Shown: piece by piece, positions 25,055 to 32,600 of the stretch
Numbering within the stretch: position 1 is the first letter of the stretch
Layout of the letters: each line of letters starts with the position of its first letter
NCBI RefSeq assembly: GCF_014836885.1
Contig: NZ_JACSPY010000001.1
Span: forward strand, 1 to 64,000
Source of the DNA: Brevibacterium gallinarum
Lineage (GTDB): Bacteria; Actinomycetota; Actinomycetes; Actinomycetales; Brevibacteriaceae
Direction of reading: 5' to 3'
Length of the DNA stretch: 64,000 nucleotides
Program-made: the position numbers and the translations under genes
The notes under the pieces: model-generated
What the model was told of the DNA's origin: nothing
The model's input: the letters and a program-made list of their open reading frames with translations, nothing else
Databases searched by the model: none

Positions 25055-25084
25055 ACGCCCCCGCATCGATGCGGGGGCGTTCTT
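25055..25084 (+). terminator. terminator of the prp operon
   Basis: ACGCCCCCGCAT (25055-25066) and its perfect complement (25069-25080) form a GC-rich 10-12-bp stem, followed by TCTT. It follows the crotonase-fold gene by about 36 bp. Confidence 0.85.
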
Positions 25085-25097
25085 GCATCTGCCTGCG

Positions 25098-25124
25098 TTG
25101 AATGGTGTACTAGTTGAGTATGTA
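25098..25124 (+). promoter_or_regulatory. promoter/operator of the GntR-ABC operon
   Basis: TTGAAT (25098-25103) and TATGTA (25119-25124) are possible -35 and -10 with a short 15-bp spacer. Between them, TACT and AGTA arms (25108-25120) form an imperfect inverted repeat that could be the autoregulatory site of the YtrA-type repressor encoded next. A strong AAGGAGGAG follows before ATG 25143. Confidence 0.45.
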
Positions 25125-25142
25125 ACCAAGGAGGAGAGATCC

Positions 25143-25517
25143 ATGATCGAAGAAGGCCGTGCGCTGTTCCTGCAGATCGCCGAGAGCATCGAGAACAGCA
25201 TCGTCGACGGCTCACTGGCAGAGGAGTCCCGGGCGCCGTCGACGAACGAGCTCGCCGCGTTCCACCGCGTCAACCCGGCCACCGCCGCCAAGGGGCTGAC
25301 GATGCTCGCCGACAAGGGCCTGCTGACCAAGAGGCGGGGGATCGGCATGTTCGTCACCGCCGGTGCCCGCGAGAAGCTGCGCGCTGAGCGCCGCGCAGTC
25401 TTCGCCGCTCGCTTCGTCGAGCCGCTCATGGTCGAGGCCGCCACCATCGGGCTCAACGCCGGAGAGGTCATCGCCATGGTCAAGGACCGCGCCGCGGCAG
25501 TCGGAGCGCAGTCATGA
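25143..25517 (+). CDS. GntR-family regulator, YtrA subfamily
   Basis: 124-residue regulator with an N-terminal winged helix (about residues 10-75, with STNELAAFHRVNPATAAKGL as the recognition region) and a short helical tail of about 45 residues. That small size is diagnostic of the YtrA subfamily, whose members repress the ABC transporter operons they head. Here an ATPase and a permease follow with ATGA overlaps, matching that plan. ATG 25143 has a very strong Shine-Dalgarno; the upstream extension of the frame is not used. Confidence 0.9.
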   Translation: MIEEGRALFLQIAESIENSIVDGSLAEESRAPSTNELAAFHRVNPATAAKGLTMLADKGLLTKRRGIGMFVTAGAREKLRAERRAVFAARFVEPLMVEAATIGLNAGEVIAMVKDRAAAVGAQS

Positions 25518-26437
25518 ACCCCGTCGTCCGCGTCCGCGACCTCGTCAAGGCCTACCCGTCAGGCAATGCGCTCGACGGCGTGAGCTTCGATCTGGAGGCG
25601 AACACCATCTACGGCTTCCTCGGCCGCAACGGCGCCGGCAAGTCGACGACCATGTCGATCATCACCAGCCAGCTGTTCGCCACCTCGGGAACGGTGCGCG
25701 TCTTCGGTGAGGATCCCTACGAGAACCCGCGCGTGCTCGGCCGGATGTGCTTCGTGCGCGAGAACCAGAAGTATCCCGAATCGATGACCGCCGCGCACGC
25801 CCTGCGCGCAGCCAGCCTGTTCTACCCCGGCTGGGACCATGACGTCGCCGAGCAGCTCGTGGCCGACTTCCGGCTGCCGCTGAAGACGAAGGTCAAGAAG
25901 CTATCACGCGGTCAGCTCTCGGCGGTCGGGGTCATCATCGGGCTGTGCTCGCGGGCGGAGATCACCTTCTTCGACGAGCCCTACCTCGGACTCGACGCGG
26001 TGGCCCGGCAGATCTTCTACGACCGGCTCATCGCCGACTACGCGGAGCACCCGCGCACCATCCTCATGTCCTCGCACCTCATCGACGAGATCGCCGGCCT
26101 CATCGAGCGCGTCCTCGTCATCGACGGTGGCCGCATCATCATGGACGAGACCGTCGAGGAGGCGACCTCGGCGCTCACCCGTGCGACCGGACCCACCGCC
26201 GCACTCGACCGCCTCGCCCGCGGCCACCGGGTGCTCGAGCGCAGGACCATGGGCAGCGCCGGCGCGCTCGTCTTCCACGGCATCCCCAGTGAGGCCGCAT
26301 CCGAGACCGCCTCCCATGCCGGCGTGCGGCTCGAGTCCGTCGGACTGCAGGAGTCGATCGTCCACCGCACTGCGGCCGCCGCGACGGCGACCGGACCGGA
26401 GCTGTCCCCCTCGAGCATGGAAGGAGCGCTGTCATGA
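25514..26437 (+). CDS. ABC transporter ATP-binding protein (YtrB-like)
   Basis: 307-residue ATPase with Walker A GRNGAGKST at about 37-45, a C-loop reading LSRGQ instead of LSGGQ, and Walker B FFDEPYLGLD, all usual for ABC-2 exporters linked to YtrA-type regulators. The last 70 residues are a C-terminal extension without recognised motifs. The ATG overlaps the regulator's TGA (ATGA). The substrate is unknown; related systems respond to cell-wall antibiotics or envelope stress (family knowledge). Confidence 0.88.
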   Translation: MNPVVRVRDLVKAYPSGNALDGVSFDLEANTIYGFLGRNGAGKSTTMSIITSQLFATSGTVRVFGEDPYENPRVLGRMCFVRENQKYPESMTAAHALRAASLFYPGWDHDVAEQLVADFRLPLKTKVKKLSRGQLSAVGVIIGLCSRAEITFFDEPYLGLDAVARQIFYDRLIADYAEHPRTILMSSHLIDEIAGLIERVLVIDGGRIIMDETVEEATSALTRATGPTAALDRLARGHRVLERRTMGSAGALVFHGIPSEAASETASHAGVRLESVGLQESIVHRTAAAATATGPELSPSSMEGALS

Positions 26438-27129
26438 GCCAGACTGCGCGCATCGCCAATGTCATCCGCCTGCAGTTCGTCAACCGGCATCCGTTCCTGT
26501 GGGTGCCGCTCCTCGTCTTCGGCCTCGCGGTTGCGCTGTCCCTCATCATCTACGCGATGATCCCCGAAACCGGGCCCAAGTACGGCGGCGCGGCTCAGGC
26601 GCCGATGTGGACCTTCCTGTTCGTCGGCGTATCCGCGATGACCCTGACCTTCCCGTTCTCCCAATCGGTGGGCCTGGCGCGCTGGGAGTTCTACCTCGGC
26701 AGCCTCGCTGCGGCAGCCGTCGGTGCTGCCGCGATGGCCAGCGCGTTCATCGTCCAGGGATTCATCGAACGCGCAACCGACGGCTACGGCATGAACGGCT
26801 ACGTCGCCCACCTGCCATGGCTGTGGGAATCGGGCTGGTGGGCCGCGTGGCTGACGTTCTTCGTCTTCACCCTGATGGCCTTCGTGCTCGGATTCTGGAG
26901 TGCGACCGTGTTCAAGCGCTGGGGCATGACGGTGCTCGTCGCCGTGCTCGGCGTCCTCGGCGTGGCGATCGCCGGTGCGCTGCTCGTCGTCTCCCGCCGC
27001 GAAGCCTGGGGTGAGGTCATCGCCTGGTTCGCCACCGCCGGCTCCCTGCAGCTGACCGGCTGGCTCGCACTTCTGACCGCCGTGCTCGCCGGGCTGTCCT
27101 ACCTCACGCTGCGCCGCGCGGTGCCCTGA
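26434..27129 (+). CDS. ABC transporter membrane protein
   Basis: 231-residue integral membrane protein with about six hydrophobic segments. It is the presumed permease partner of the ATPase, whose stop it overlaps by ATGA. No substrate-specific motif is visible. It closes the GntR-ABC operon unless the small open frame immediately downstream is also translated. Confidence 0.85.
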   Translation: MSQTARIANVIRLQFVNRHPFLWVPLLVFGLAVALSLIIYAMIPETGPKYGGAAQAPMWTFLFVGVSAMTLTFPFSQSVGLARWEFYLGSLAAAAVGAAAMASAFIVQGFIERATDGYGMNGYVAHLPWLWESGWWAAWLTFFVFTLMAFVLGFWSATVFKRWGMTVLVAVLGVLGVAIAGALLVVSRREAWGEVIAWFATAGSLQLTGWLALLTAVLAGLSYLTLRRAVP

Positions 27130-27131
27130 GC

Positions 27132-27293
27132 ATGCGCCTCGACCCGGCCGCCCGCGCGGCGCGGATCCGCGCCACTGGGCGGCCGGGAGCGCCGGTGCCG
27201 GCTTCGGTGCCCCGGTCCCGAGGCGGGACTCGCCTGCGCCGATGGGCGGGCCGCCTGGTGCGGCGGGCACCGGATGAGCGCAGCGGCATGTGA
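27132..27293 (+). CDS. possible 53-residue Arg-rich small protein
   Basis: An ATG three bases after the permease stop opens a 53-codon frame ending in TGA at 27291-27293. The product would be very basic (many Arg, some Ala/Gly/Pro) with no hydrophobic segment. Its position suggests translational coupling, but it lacks its own ribosome-binding site, and in GC-rich DNA Arg/Ala/Pro-rich frames arise by chance. It ends just before the ppx promoter hexamer. Confidence 0.3.
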   Translation: MRLDPAARAARIRATGRPGAPVPASVPRSRGGTRLRRWAGRLVRRAPDERSGM

Positions 27294-27296
27294 CGG

Positions 27297-27302
27297 TAGG
27301 AT
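27297..27302 (+). promoter_or_regulatory. -10 TAGGAT, leaderless GTG start of ppx
   Basis: TAGGAT, six bases, then GTG at 27309. The arrangement puts +1 on the GTG. No Shine-Dalgarno is present. Confidence 0.55.
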
Positions 27303-27308
27303 GAATCC

Positions 27309-28286
27309 GTGCGTCTTGCAGTTCTCGATATCGGATCCAACAGCATCCACCTCCTGGTGGTCGATGCTCATGTCGGTGCCCCGCCGCTGCCGGCGACCTC
27401 CCACAAAGAGGTCCTGCGCTTAGCCGAGCACCTCAAAGACGACGGATCGATCACCTCCTACGGCCAGCAGCGCCTCGTCGACTTCTGCAGGGAGTCGATC
27501 ACGATCGCCGAAGAGCAGGGCTCCGAGCAGATCCTCGCCTTCGCCACCTCGGCGATCCGCAGCGCCCCCAACGGCGACGAGACGATCGAGCGCATCCACC
27601 GGGAATCCGGACTCACCCTCAACGTCATGAGCGGGGAGGAGGAGGCGCGCATCACCTTCCTCGCCGCCCGCCGCTGGTTCGGCTGGTCGGCCGGCAACAT
27701 CCTGCTCCTCGACATCGGCGGCGGCTCCCTGGAGATCGCCGCCGGCACCGACGAATACCCCGACATCGCACTGTCCCTGCCGCTGGGCGCCGGGCGCATG
27801 CACAGCCGGTTCCTCTCCGCCGACCAGCCCAGCGAGGACGACATCGCCGCCCTGCGCCACCTGGCCCGCAAGGAGATCGGCCGGATCGCCGGAGACGTCA
27901 ACCGCGTCGGCAAGCCGGAGAAGATCGTCGGCTCGTCGAAGACCTTCCGGTCGCTGGCGCGCATCGCCGGAGCCGCGCCGAGCGGTGACGGCATCTACGT
28001 GCCGCGCAAGCTGCAGCGCAAGGACATGCCCGGCATCATCGACACCCTGCTCTCGCGCACTCCCGCACAGCGCGCCGAGCTGCCCGGCGTCTCCGCAGCC
28101 CGCTCCGGGCAGGTGCTCGCCGGCGCGATCGTCGCGGATGTCGCGTTCACGATCTTCGGCATCGAATCGATGAAGATCAGCCCCTGGGCGCTGCGCGAGG
28201 GCATCATCATGCGCAAGCTCGACCTGCTCGACTCCTCGGAGTCCGTGTCCATCCCGCGCGGCCGCCCGCTCGCCCTCGACCTGTAG
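27309..28286 (+). CDS. ppx: Ppx/GppA family phosphatase
   Basis: 325-residue exopolyphosphatase/guanosine pentaphosphate phosphatase of the short actinobacterial type. It has the ASKHA-fold phosphate motifs: DIGSNSIHLLVV near the N-terminus and LLDIGGGSLEI in the middle, with SGEEEAR between them. It would release phosphate from polyphosphate chain ends or convert pppGpp to ppGpp; actinobacteria often have two such proteins with divided roles, and the sequence does not settle which this is. It precedes the isomerase-like gene and proC on the same strand. Confidence 0.9.
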   Translation: MRLAVLDIGSNSIHLLVVDAHVGAPPLPATSHKEVLRLAEHLKDDGSITSYGQQRLVDFCRESITIAEEQGSEQILAFATSAIRSAPNGDETIERIHRESGLTLNVMSGEEEARITFLAARRWFGWSAGNILLLDIGGGSLEIAAGTDEYPDIALSLPLGAGRMHSRFLSADQPSEDDIAALRHLARKEIGRIAGDVNRVGKPEKIVGSSKTFRSLARIAGAAPSGDGIYVPRKLQRKDMPGIIDTLLSRTPAQRAELPGVSAARSGQVLAGAIVADVAFTIFGIESMKISPWALREGIIMRKLDLLDSSESVSIPRGRPLALDL

Positions 28287-28295
28287 GCCGCGTAC

Positions 28296-28301
28296 TAGAC
28301 T
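28296..28301 (+). promoter_or_regulatory. -10 TAGACT before the isomerase-like gene
   Basis: TAGACT, seven bases, then GTG at 28309. This is near-leaderless spacing. It lies in the 22-bp gap after ppx, so the downstream gene has its own start of transcription. Confidence 0.45.
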
Positions 28302-28308
28302 GTTCGGT

Positions 28309-29238
28309 GTGACACCGAGAGCATCGCGACCCCGACGGACGTTCCGCAAGGCGCTGACGACGCCGAACTCCGCGCGCGCGAACTCCCGCCGCCACCGCGA
28401 GTTCTTCGAACGGGTCCCGGTCTACGAGTTCGGCGTCAAGCACGTCTCCGACCATCCGATCCGGCTGGGCCTGTCGACCTCCTCGGTCTATCCGATGACG
28501 GTGACCACCTGCTTCGACACCGCCGCCCGCCTCGGCTACGAGGGCGTCGAGATCATGATCACCAACAGCGCCGAGACCCAGGACGTCGACTTCATCCGCT
28601 CCGAAGTGCAGCGCACCGGCCTGCCCGTGCTCTCGCTGCACGCCCCGACCCTGCTGTTCATGCCGCGGGTGATGACGAGCGATCACTGGGAGAAGCTGCG
28701 CATCACCTGCCGGATCGCCGCCGAGGTCGGCGCCCGCTCAGTCGTCCTCCACCCGCCGTTCCGCTGGCAGGGCGACTACGCCCGCAACTTCGTCACCGGG
28801 GTGCGTGAGATCAGCGAGGAGACCGGCATCACCCTGGCCGTGGAGAACATGTACCCGTGGCGGGCCGGCATCCGCGAAGTCCAGGTCTACCTGCCTGACT
28901 GGAACCCGATCGGCTACGACTACGACGCCGTCACCTTCGACTTCTCACACGCCGCGACCGCCGGGATGAACGCACTCGAAGCGGTCCAGGAGCTGTTCGG
29001 CCGCCTGCACCACATCCACCTGACCGACGGGGCCGGATCGCTCAAGGACGAACACCTCGTGCCCGGTCGCGGCCACATGCCCGTCGCCGAGGTGCTGCAG
29101 TACCTGGCCAAGGAGAACTGGTCCGGCGACGTCGTCGTCGAGGTCAACACCCGCTTCACCACCAGCTCCCGCAAGCGCGAGGAGATGCTCATCGAATCGC
29201 TCGAGTTCGCCAAGCGCCACCTCGGCCTGCGCGACTGA
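28309..29238 (+). CDS. sugar phosphate isomerase/epimerase (xylose isomerase-like TIM barrel)
   Basis: 309-residue protein of the AP-endonuclease-2/xylose isomerase-like TIM-barrel family. Metal-binding candidates are a His in LSLHAPT, the Glu in LAVENMYP, an Asp and His in FDFSHAA, a His in HHIHLTD and the Glu in VVEVNTR. A basic Arg-rich N-terminal tail of about 45 residues precedes the barrel. The substrate is unknown. A homologous gene next to ppx is a common actinobacterial pairing (recollection), so the two may share a pathway. GTG 28309 is the only start fitting the -10 spacing. Confidence 0.85.
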   Translation: MTPRASRPRRTFRKALTTPNSARANSRRHREFFERVPVYEFGVKHVSDHPIRLGLSTSSVYPMTVTTCFDTAARLGYEGVEIMITNSAETQDVDFIRSEVQRTGLPVLSLHAPTLLFMPRVMTSDHWEKLRITCRIAAEVGARSVVLHPPFRWQGDYARNFVTGVREISEETGITLAVENMYPWRAGIREVQVYLPDWNPIGYDYDAVTFDFSHAATAGMNALEAVQELFGRLHHIHLTDGAGSLKDEHLVPGRGHMPVAEVLQYLAKENWSGDVVVEVNTRFTTSSRKREEMLIESLEFAKRHLGLRD

Positions 29239-29260
29239 ACCGAACCGACAGGAGGACGTC

Positions 29261-30076
29261 ATGACACTGGCATTCATCGGCACCGGATCGATGGGGACCG
29301 CCCTGCTGGCAGGAGTGATCGCCGGCGGCTGCGACCCGGCTGAGATCATCGCGACGACGAAGTCCGCCGACAGCGCCCGCAGGCTCGAACGCGAGCACGG
29401 GGTCCGCGCCCTGGCCCTTGATGACGATCCCGATGCCAATCGCAGCGCTGCCGCCGAGGCGGACTGCGTTCTCCTCGGCGTCAAACCGTGGATGGTCAAG
29501 GACACCGCCGCCGAGGTGGGTGCTGCGATGGCAGCCGACGCGGTCCTCGTGTCGATGGCCGCAGGTGTCACCCTCGAGCAGCTGGCAGCCGCCTCCGGGC
29601 GCGAGGCGGTCGTGCGGATCATGCCGAACACGCCCTGCCAGATCGGCTGCGGGGTCATCTCACTGTCCCCGGCTGAGGCGGTCAGCCCGGACAGGGTCGA
29701 GACCCTGCGGCAGCTGCTGTCGGGTGCCGGTGATGTCGTGCCCCTTGACGAAGACCTCATCCCGGCGATGACCGGGATCTCCGGTTCGGGTGTCGCCTAC
29801 TTCTTCCTGCTCGCCGAGGAGATGGTCAAGGCCGGTGTGGCGATGGGACTCGACGAGGAGACCGCTGCCGGCATGGTGGTGCGCACCGCGGAGGGCGCCG
29901 GCCGGCTGCTGGCGAAGCACCCGGACCCTGAAGCGCTGCGCACCGCGGTGACGAGCACCGGCGGGACGACCCACGCGGCGATCACAACCTTCCAGGACGC
30001 CGGATTCGCAGACCTGGTCGAACGCGCGGCCCAGGCCGCCGGGCAGCGGGCCATCGAGATGGCCGACGAGTACTGA
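29261..30076 (+). CDS. proC: pyrroline-5-carboxylate reductase ProC
   Basis: Last step of proline synthesis, reducing pyrroline-5-carboxylate with NAD(P)H. The 271-residue protein has the N-terminal FIGTGSMG dinucleotide motif, VKPWMVKD, RIMPNTPC and the C-terminal signature region around GISGSGVAYFF and TSTGGTT. ATG 29261 has GGAGGA upstream. The final four codons plus the TGA are perfectly duplicated in tandem, leaving a second in-frame stop. Confidence 0.96.
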   Translation: MTLAFIGTGSMGTALLAGVIAGGCDPAEIIATTKSADSARRLEREHGVRALALDDDPDANRSAAAEADCVLLGVKPWMVKDTAAEVGAAMAADAVLVSMAAGVTLEQLAAASGREAVVRIMPNTPCQIGCGVISLSPAEAVSPDRVETLRQLLSGAGDVVPLDEDLIPAMTGISGSGVAYFFLLAEEMVKAGVAMGLDEETAAGMVVRTAEGAGRLLAKHPDPEALRTAVTSTGGTTHAAITTFQDAGFADLVERAAQAAGQRAIEMADEY

Positions 30077-30091
30077 GCCGACGAGTACTGA
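30062..30091. repeat. 15-bp tandem duplication including the proC stop codon
   Basis: GCCGACGAGTACTGA occurs at 30062-30076 and again at 30077-30091. The first copy ends proC and the second would encode the same ADEY and an in-frame stop. Confidence 0.92.
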
Positions 30092-30104
30092 GCCGGCGCG
30101 CCGG

Positions 30105-31775
30105 TCAGCCGGCGCGGTCCTCCCGCTCGATGTGGCTGCGCGCGTGTGCGACTGCGGCGTCGAGGTCGTCGAAGAGGTGATTGGGGTGCCGCAGAGCCGC
30201 TGACAGCCCGCCGGTGCGGGCCAGCCGCTCATGGCGGGCCTGGATGCCCTTGACGAGCACCGTGATGCCGCGGCGCTCGAGGGTGGTGACGAGTTCGGTG
30301 ATGACCCGGGCGCCGGTCGAGTCGAGCATCCGGATCTGCGACATCCTGAGGATGACGACCGAGACGTCCTCAATATCGGCCAGCTCGGTCAGCAGCCGGT
30401 CGCCGACACCGAAGAACAGCGCCCCGTCGAGCCGGAACAGGGCGATGCGCTCATCGCCGGGCTGCGCTGTGCCCGGCAGCTCCTCCCGCGTCGTCGTCGA
30501 CTGCGCCGACAGGGTGCGCAGCGCGAAGAACGCAGTGGCGACGACGCCGATGCCGACCGCGATGATGAGATCGAAGGACACGGTGATGAGGGCGGTGAGC
30601 CAGAAGACGAGCGCATCGGCACGGGAGGCGCGGCACACCTCGGCGGCCACAGGCACATTCACCATCCGCACTGCCGTCAGCAGCAGCACCCCGGCCAGCG
30701 CGGCGAGCGGGATCTGGGAGACGAAGCGGGCGGCGAAGAGCACCACGCCGATGAGCACGAGAGCGTGGACGACGGCCGCCAGACGTGTCTGCGCACCGGA
30801 GCGGATGTTGACGGCCGTGCGCGCGATCGCACCGGTGGCCGGCATGCCGCCGAAGAACCCGGCGCCGATCGACGCCAGCCCCTGGCCGACGAGCTCGCGG
30901 TCGCCGTTGTAGTGCCCGACCGGGCTGAGCGTCGACGCGACGCGGGCCGAGAGCAGCGACTCGATCGCCGCCAGGGCTGCGACCGTGAGCGCGGGACCGG
31001 ACAGGGCGGCGATGAGGTGCAGATCGAAGGCCGGCAGGTGTGGCATCGGCAGCGTCTCAGGCAGGGTGCCGATGCGCTCAAGCGGAGCGTCGAGCCAGGC
31101 GGCGAGCAGCGCGGCGACGATGATCGCGATGATCGAGCCGGGCAGCTGCGGGTGGATGAGCGGGGCCAGCAGCATGATGCCGATGACGAGGCCCACGGTG
31201 CCCAGCGTCCAGCCGAGCTGCGGCCAGCTGGCCCCGGCAGCGGCCTGCACGGCATGGACGACGGCGTTGCGGGACTGCCCGGTGTCACTGCCGAGGGCAG
31301 CCGGGATCTGCTGGAAGAAGATGATCGTCGCGATCCCGAGCGTGAAGCCCTCGATGACGGGAAACGGGATGAACGCGACGCTGCGGCCCAGCCGCAGCAG
31401 CCCGGCGAAAACGACGAGGACACCGGCCATGAGGGCGACGACCGGGATCGCGGCAGGACCGTGGGCGGCGGCGATCGGGGCGAGCACGACGACCATCGCA
31501 CCGGTCGGCCCGGACACCTGCACGTGGGAGCCGCCGAAGACCGCGGCGATGAGACCGGCGACGATCGCCGTGACGAGTCCGGCCTCGGCGCTGAGCCCCG
31601 AGGAGATCGCGAATGCCAGCGCCAGCGGCAGCGCGACGATGCCGACGGTGAGGCCGGCGAGCAGATCCCGCCGCCAGGTCTGCGGCAGCCGGCGGTAGTC
31701 CGCGGCATTGGGCAGCAGTGAGGCGCGCGGCAGCAGCGCGCGCAGGCGGCTGGGCTCAGGCGGCACAGGCACCAT
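30105..31775 (-). CDS. SulP family anion transporter with STAS domain
   Basis: 556-residue SulP/SLC26 carrier. About 10-12 hydrophobic segments start near residue 45 (GLTVGIVALPLALAFAI is the family signature region), followed by a C-terminal STAS domain of about 120 residues with DSTGARVI. Possible substrates include sulfate, bicarbonate and dicarboxylates; none can be chosen. ATG 31775 is preferred over TTG 31856: GGAGG lies four bases upstream, and the extra N-terminal codons run through a 17-bp duplication that cannot be conserved in frame. The neighbouring minus-strand genes are potassium uptake genes. Confidence 0.88.
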   Translation of the reverse strand: MVPVPPEPSRLRALLPRASLLPNAADYRRLPQTWRRDLLAGLTVGIVALPLALAFAISSGLSAEAGLVTAIVAGLIAAVFGGSHVQVSGPTGAMVVVLAPIAAAHGPAAIPVVALMAGVLVVFAGLLRLGRSVAFIPFPVIEGFTLGIATIIFFQQIPAALGSDTGQSRNAVVHAVQAAAGASWPQLGWTLGTVGLVIGIMLLAPLIHPQLPGSIIAIIVAALLAAWLDAPLERIGTLPETLPMPHLPAFDLHLIAALSGPALTVAALAAIESLLSARVASTLSPVGHYNGDRELVGQGLASIGAGFFGGMPATGAIARTAVNIRSGAQTRLAAVVHALVLIGVVLFAARFVSQIPLAALAGVLLLTAVRMVNVPVAAEVCRASRADALVFWLTALITVSFDLIIAVGIGVVATAFFALRTLSAQSTTTREELPGTAQPGDERIALFRLDGALFFGVGDRLLTELADIEDVSVVILRMSQIRMLDSTGARVITELVTTLERRGITVLVKGIQARHERLARTGGLSAALRHPNHLFDDLDAAVAHARSHIEREDRAG

Positions 31776-31804
31776 TTCACCTCCGGCAGACGACACGCGA
31801 TCCC

Positions 31805-31838
31805 ACAGCGGCCCGCTGGGGACAGCGGCCCGCTGGGG
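31805..31838. repeat. 17-bp tandem duplication upstream of the SulP start
   Basis: ACAGCGGCCCGCTGGGG at 31805-31821 is repeated perfectly at 31822-31838, in the region just upstream of ATG 31775. Confidence 0.92.
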
Positions 31839-31922
31839 GCGAGCATCCTCATCCAAGCATGCCTGCGGCCGCGGCGGGGGCAGTGTCAGGAAGCTGAGAC
31901 CGCCGGGCTCAGCGCGTGGGGT

Positions 31923-32600
31923 TCAGGGGCGGCCGGCGAAGCGGCCGAGCAGCTCGACGTGGCCGGCGACGATGAGGACGTCCTGGCTGCCGACGCGGGA
32001 GGATGGCTCCGCATAGGTGAAGTCCCGGCCGGGGCTCTTGATGCCGACGACGGTGACGCCGTAGGTGTCGCGGATGCCGGATTCGGCCAGCGTGAAGCCC
32101 TGCACCTCCTTCGGCGGGCGCATCTTGACAACGGCGAAGTGGCCGTCGTCGAACTCGATGTAGTCGAGCATCTGTGAGGACACGAGGTGGGCCACGCGCG
32201 CCCCGGCCTCGGATTCGGGGAACAGCACATGCTCAGCGCCGATGCGGCGCAGGATCTTGCCGTGGGAGTTCGAGATCGCCTTCGCCCACACCTGGTCGAT
32301 GCCGAGGTCGACGAGGTTGGCCGTCGAGAGCACACTGGCCTCGATCGAGGTGCCGATGCCGACGACCGCGGTCGAGAAGTCCTGGACACCCAGCTGGCGC
32401 AGCGCCTCGATGTTCGTCGCATCCGCCTCGACGACGTGGGTGAGGCGGCCGGACCACTCCTGGACCATCTCCGCATTGCGCTCGACAGCCATCACCTCGC
32501 GGCCGAGCTTGATGAGGTTCTCAGCCGTTGAGGCGCCGAAGCGGCCGAGGCCGATGACGAGGATCGCATCGTTCGCGGGTTTTCCCGACTGCTTAGCCAA
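31923..32600 (-). CDS. trkA: potassium channel regulatory subunit TrkA/KtrA
   Basis: 225-residue cytoplasmic RCK protein that gates the partner K+ translocator. The N-terminal RCK-N Rossmann domain has GLGRFG near residue 17 and an acidic ribose-binding residue at the end of the second strand (MAVERN). The RCK-C (TrkA-C) domain occupies the last 80 residues. The start is taken as TTG 32600, which overlaps the trkH stop by eight bases and has GGAGGAG about 12 bases upstream. No in-frame ATG exists near the conserved start of the fold. Confidence 0.9.
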   Translation of the reverse strand: MAKQSGKPANDAILVIGLGRFGASTAENLIKLGREVMAVERNAEMVQEWSGRLTHVVEADATNIEALRQLGVQDFSTAVVGIGTSIEASVLSTANLVDLGIDQVWAKAISNSHGKILRRIGAEHVLFPESEAGARVAHLVSSQMLDYIEFDDGHFAVVKMRPPKEVQGFTLAESGIRDTYGVTVVGIKSPGRDFTYAEPSSRVGSQDVLIVAGHVELLGRFAGRP

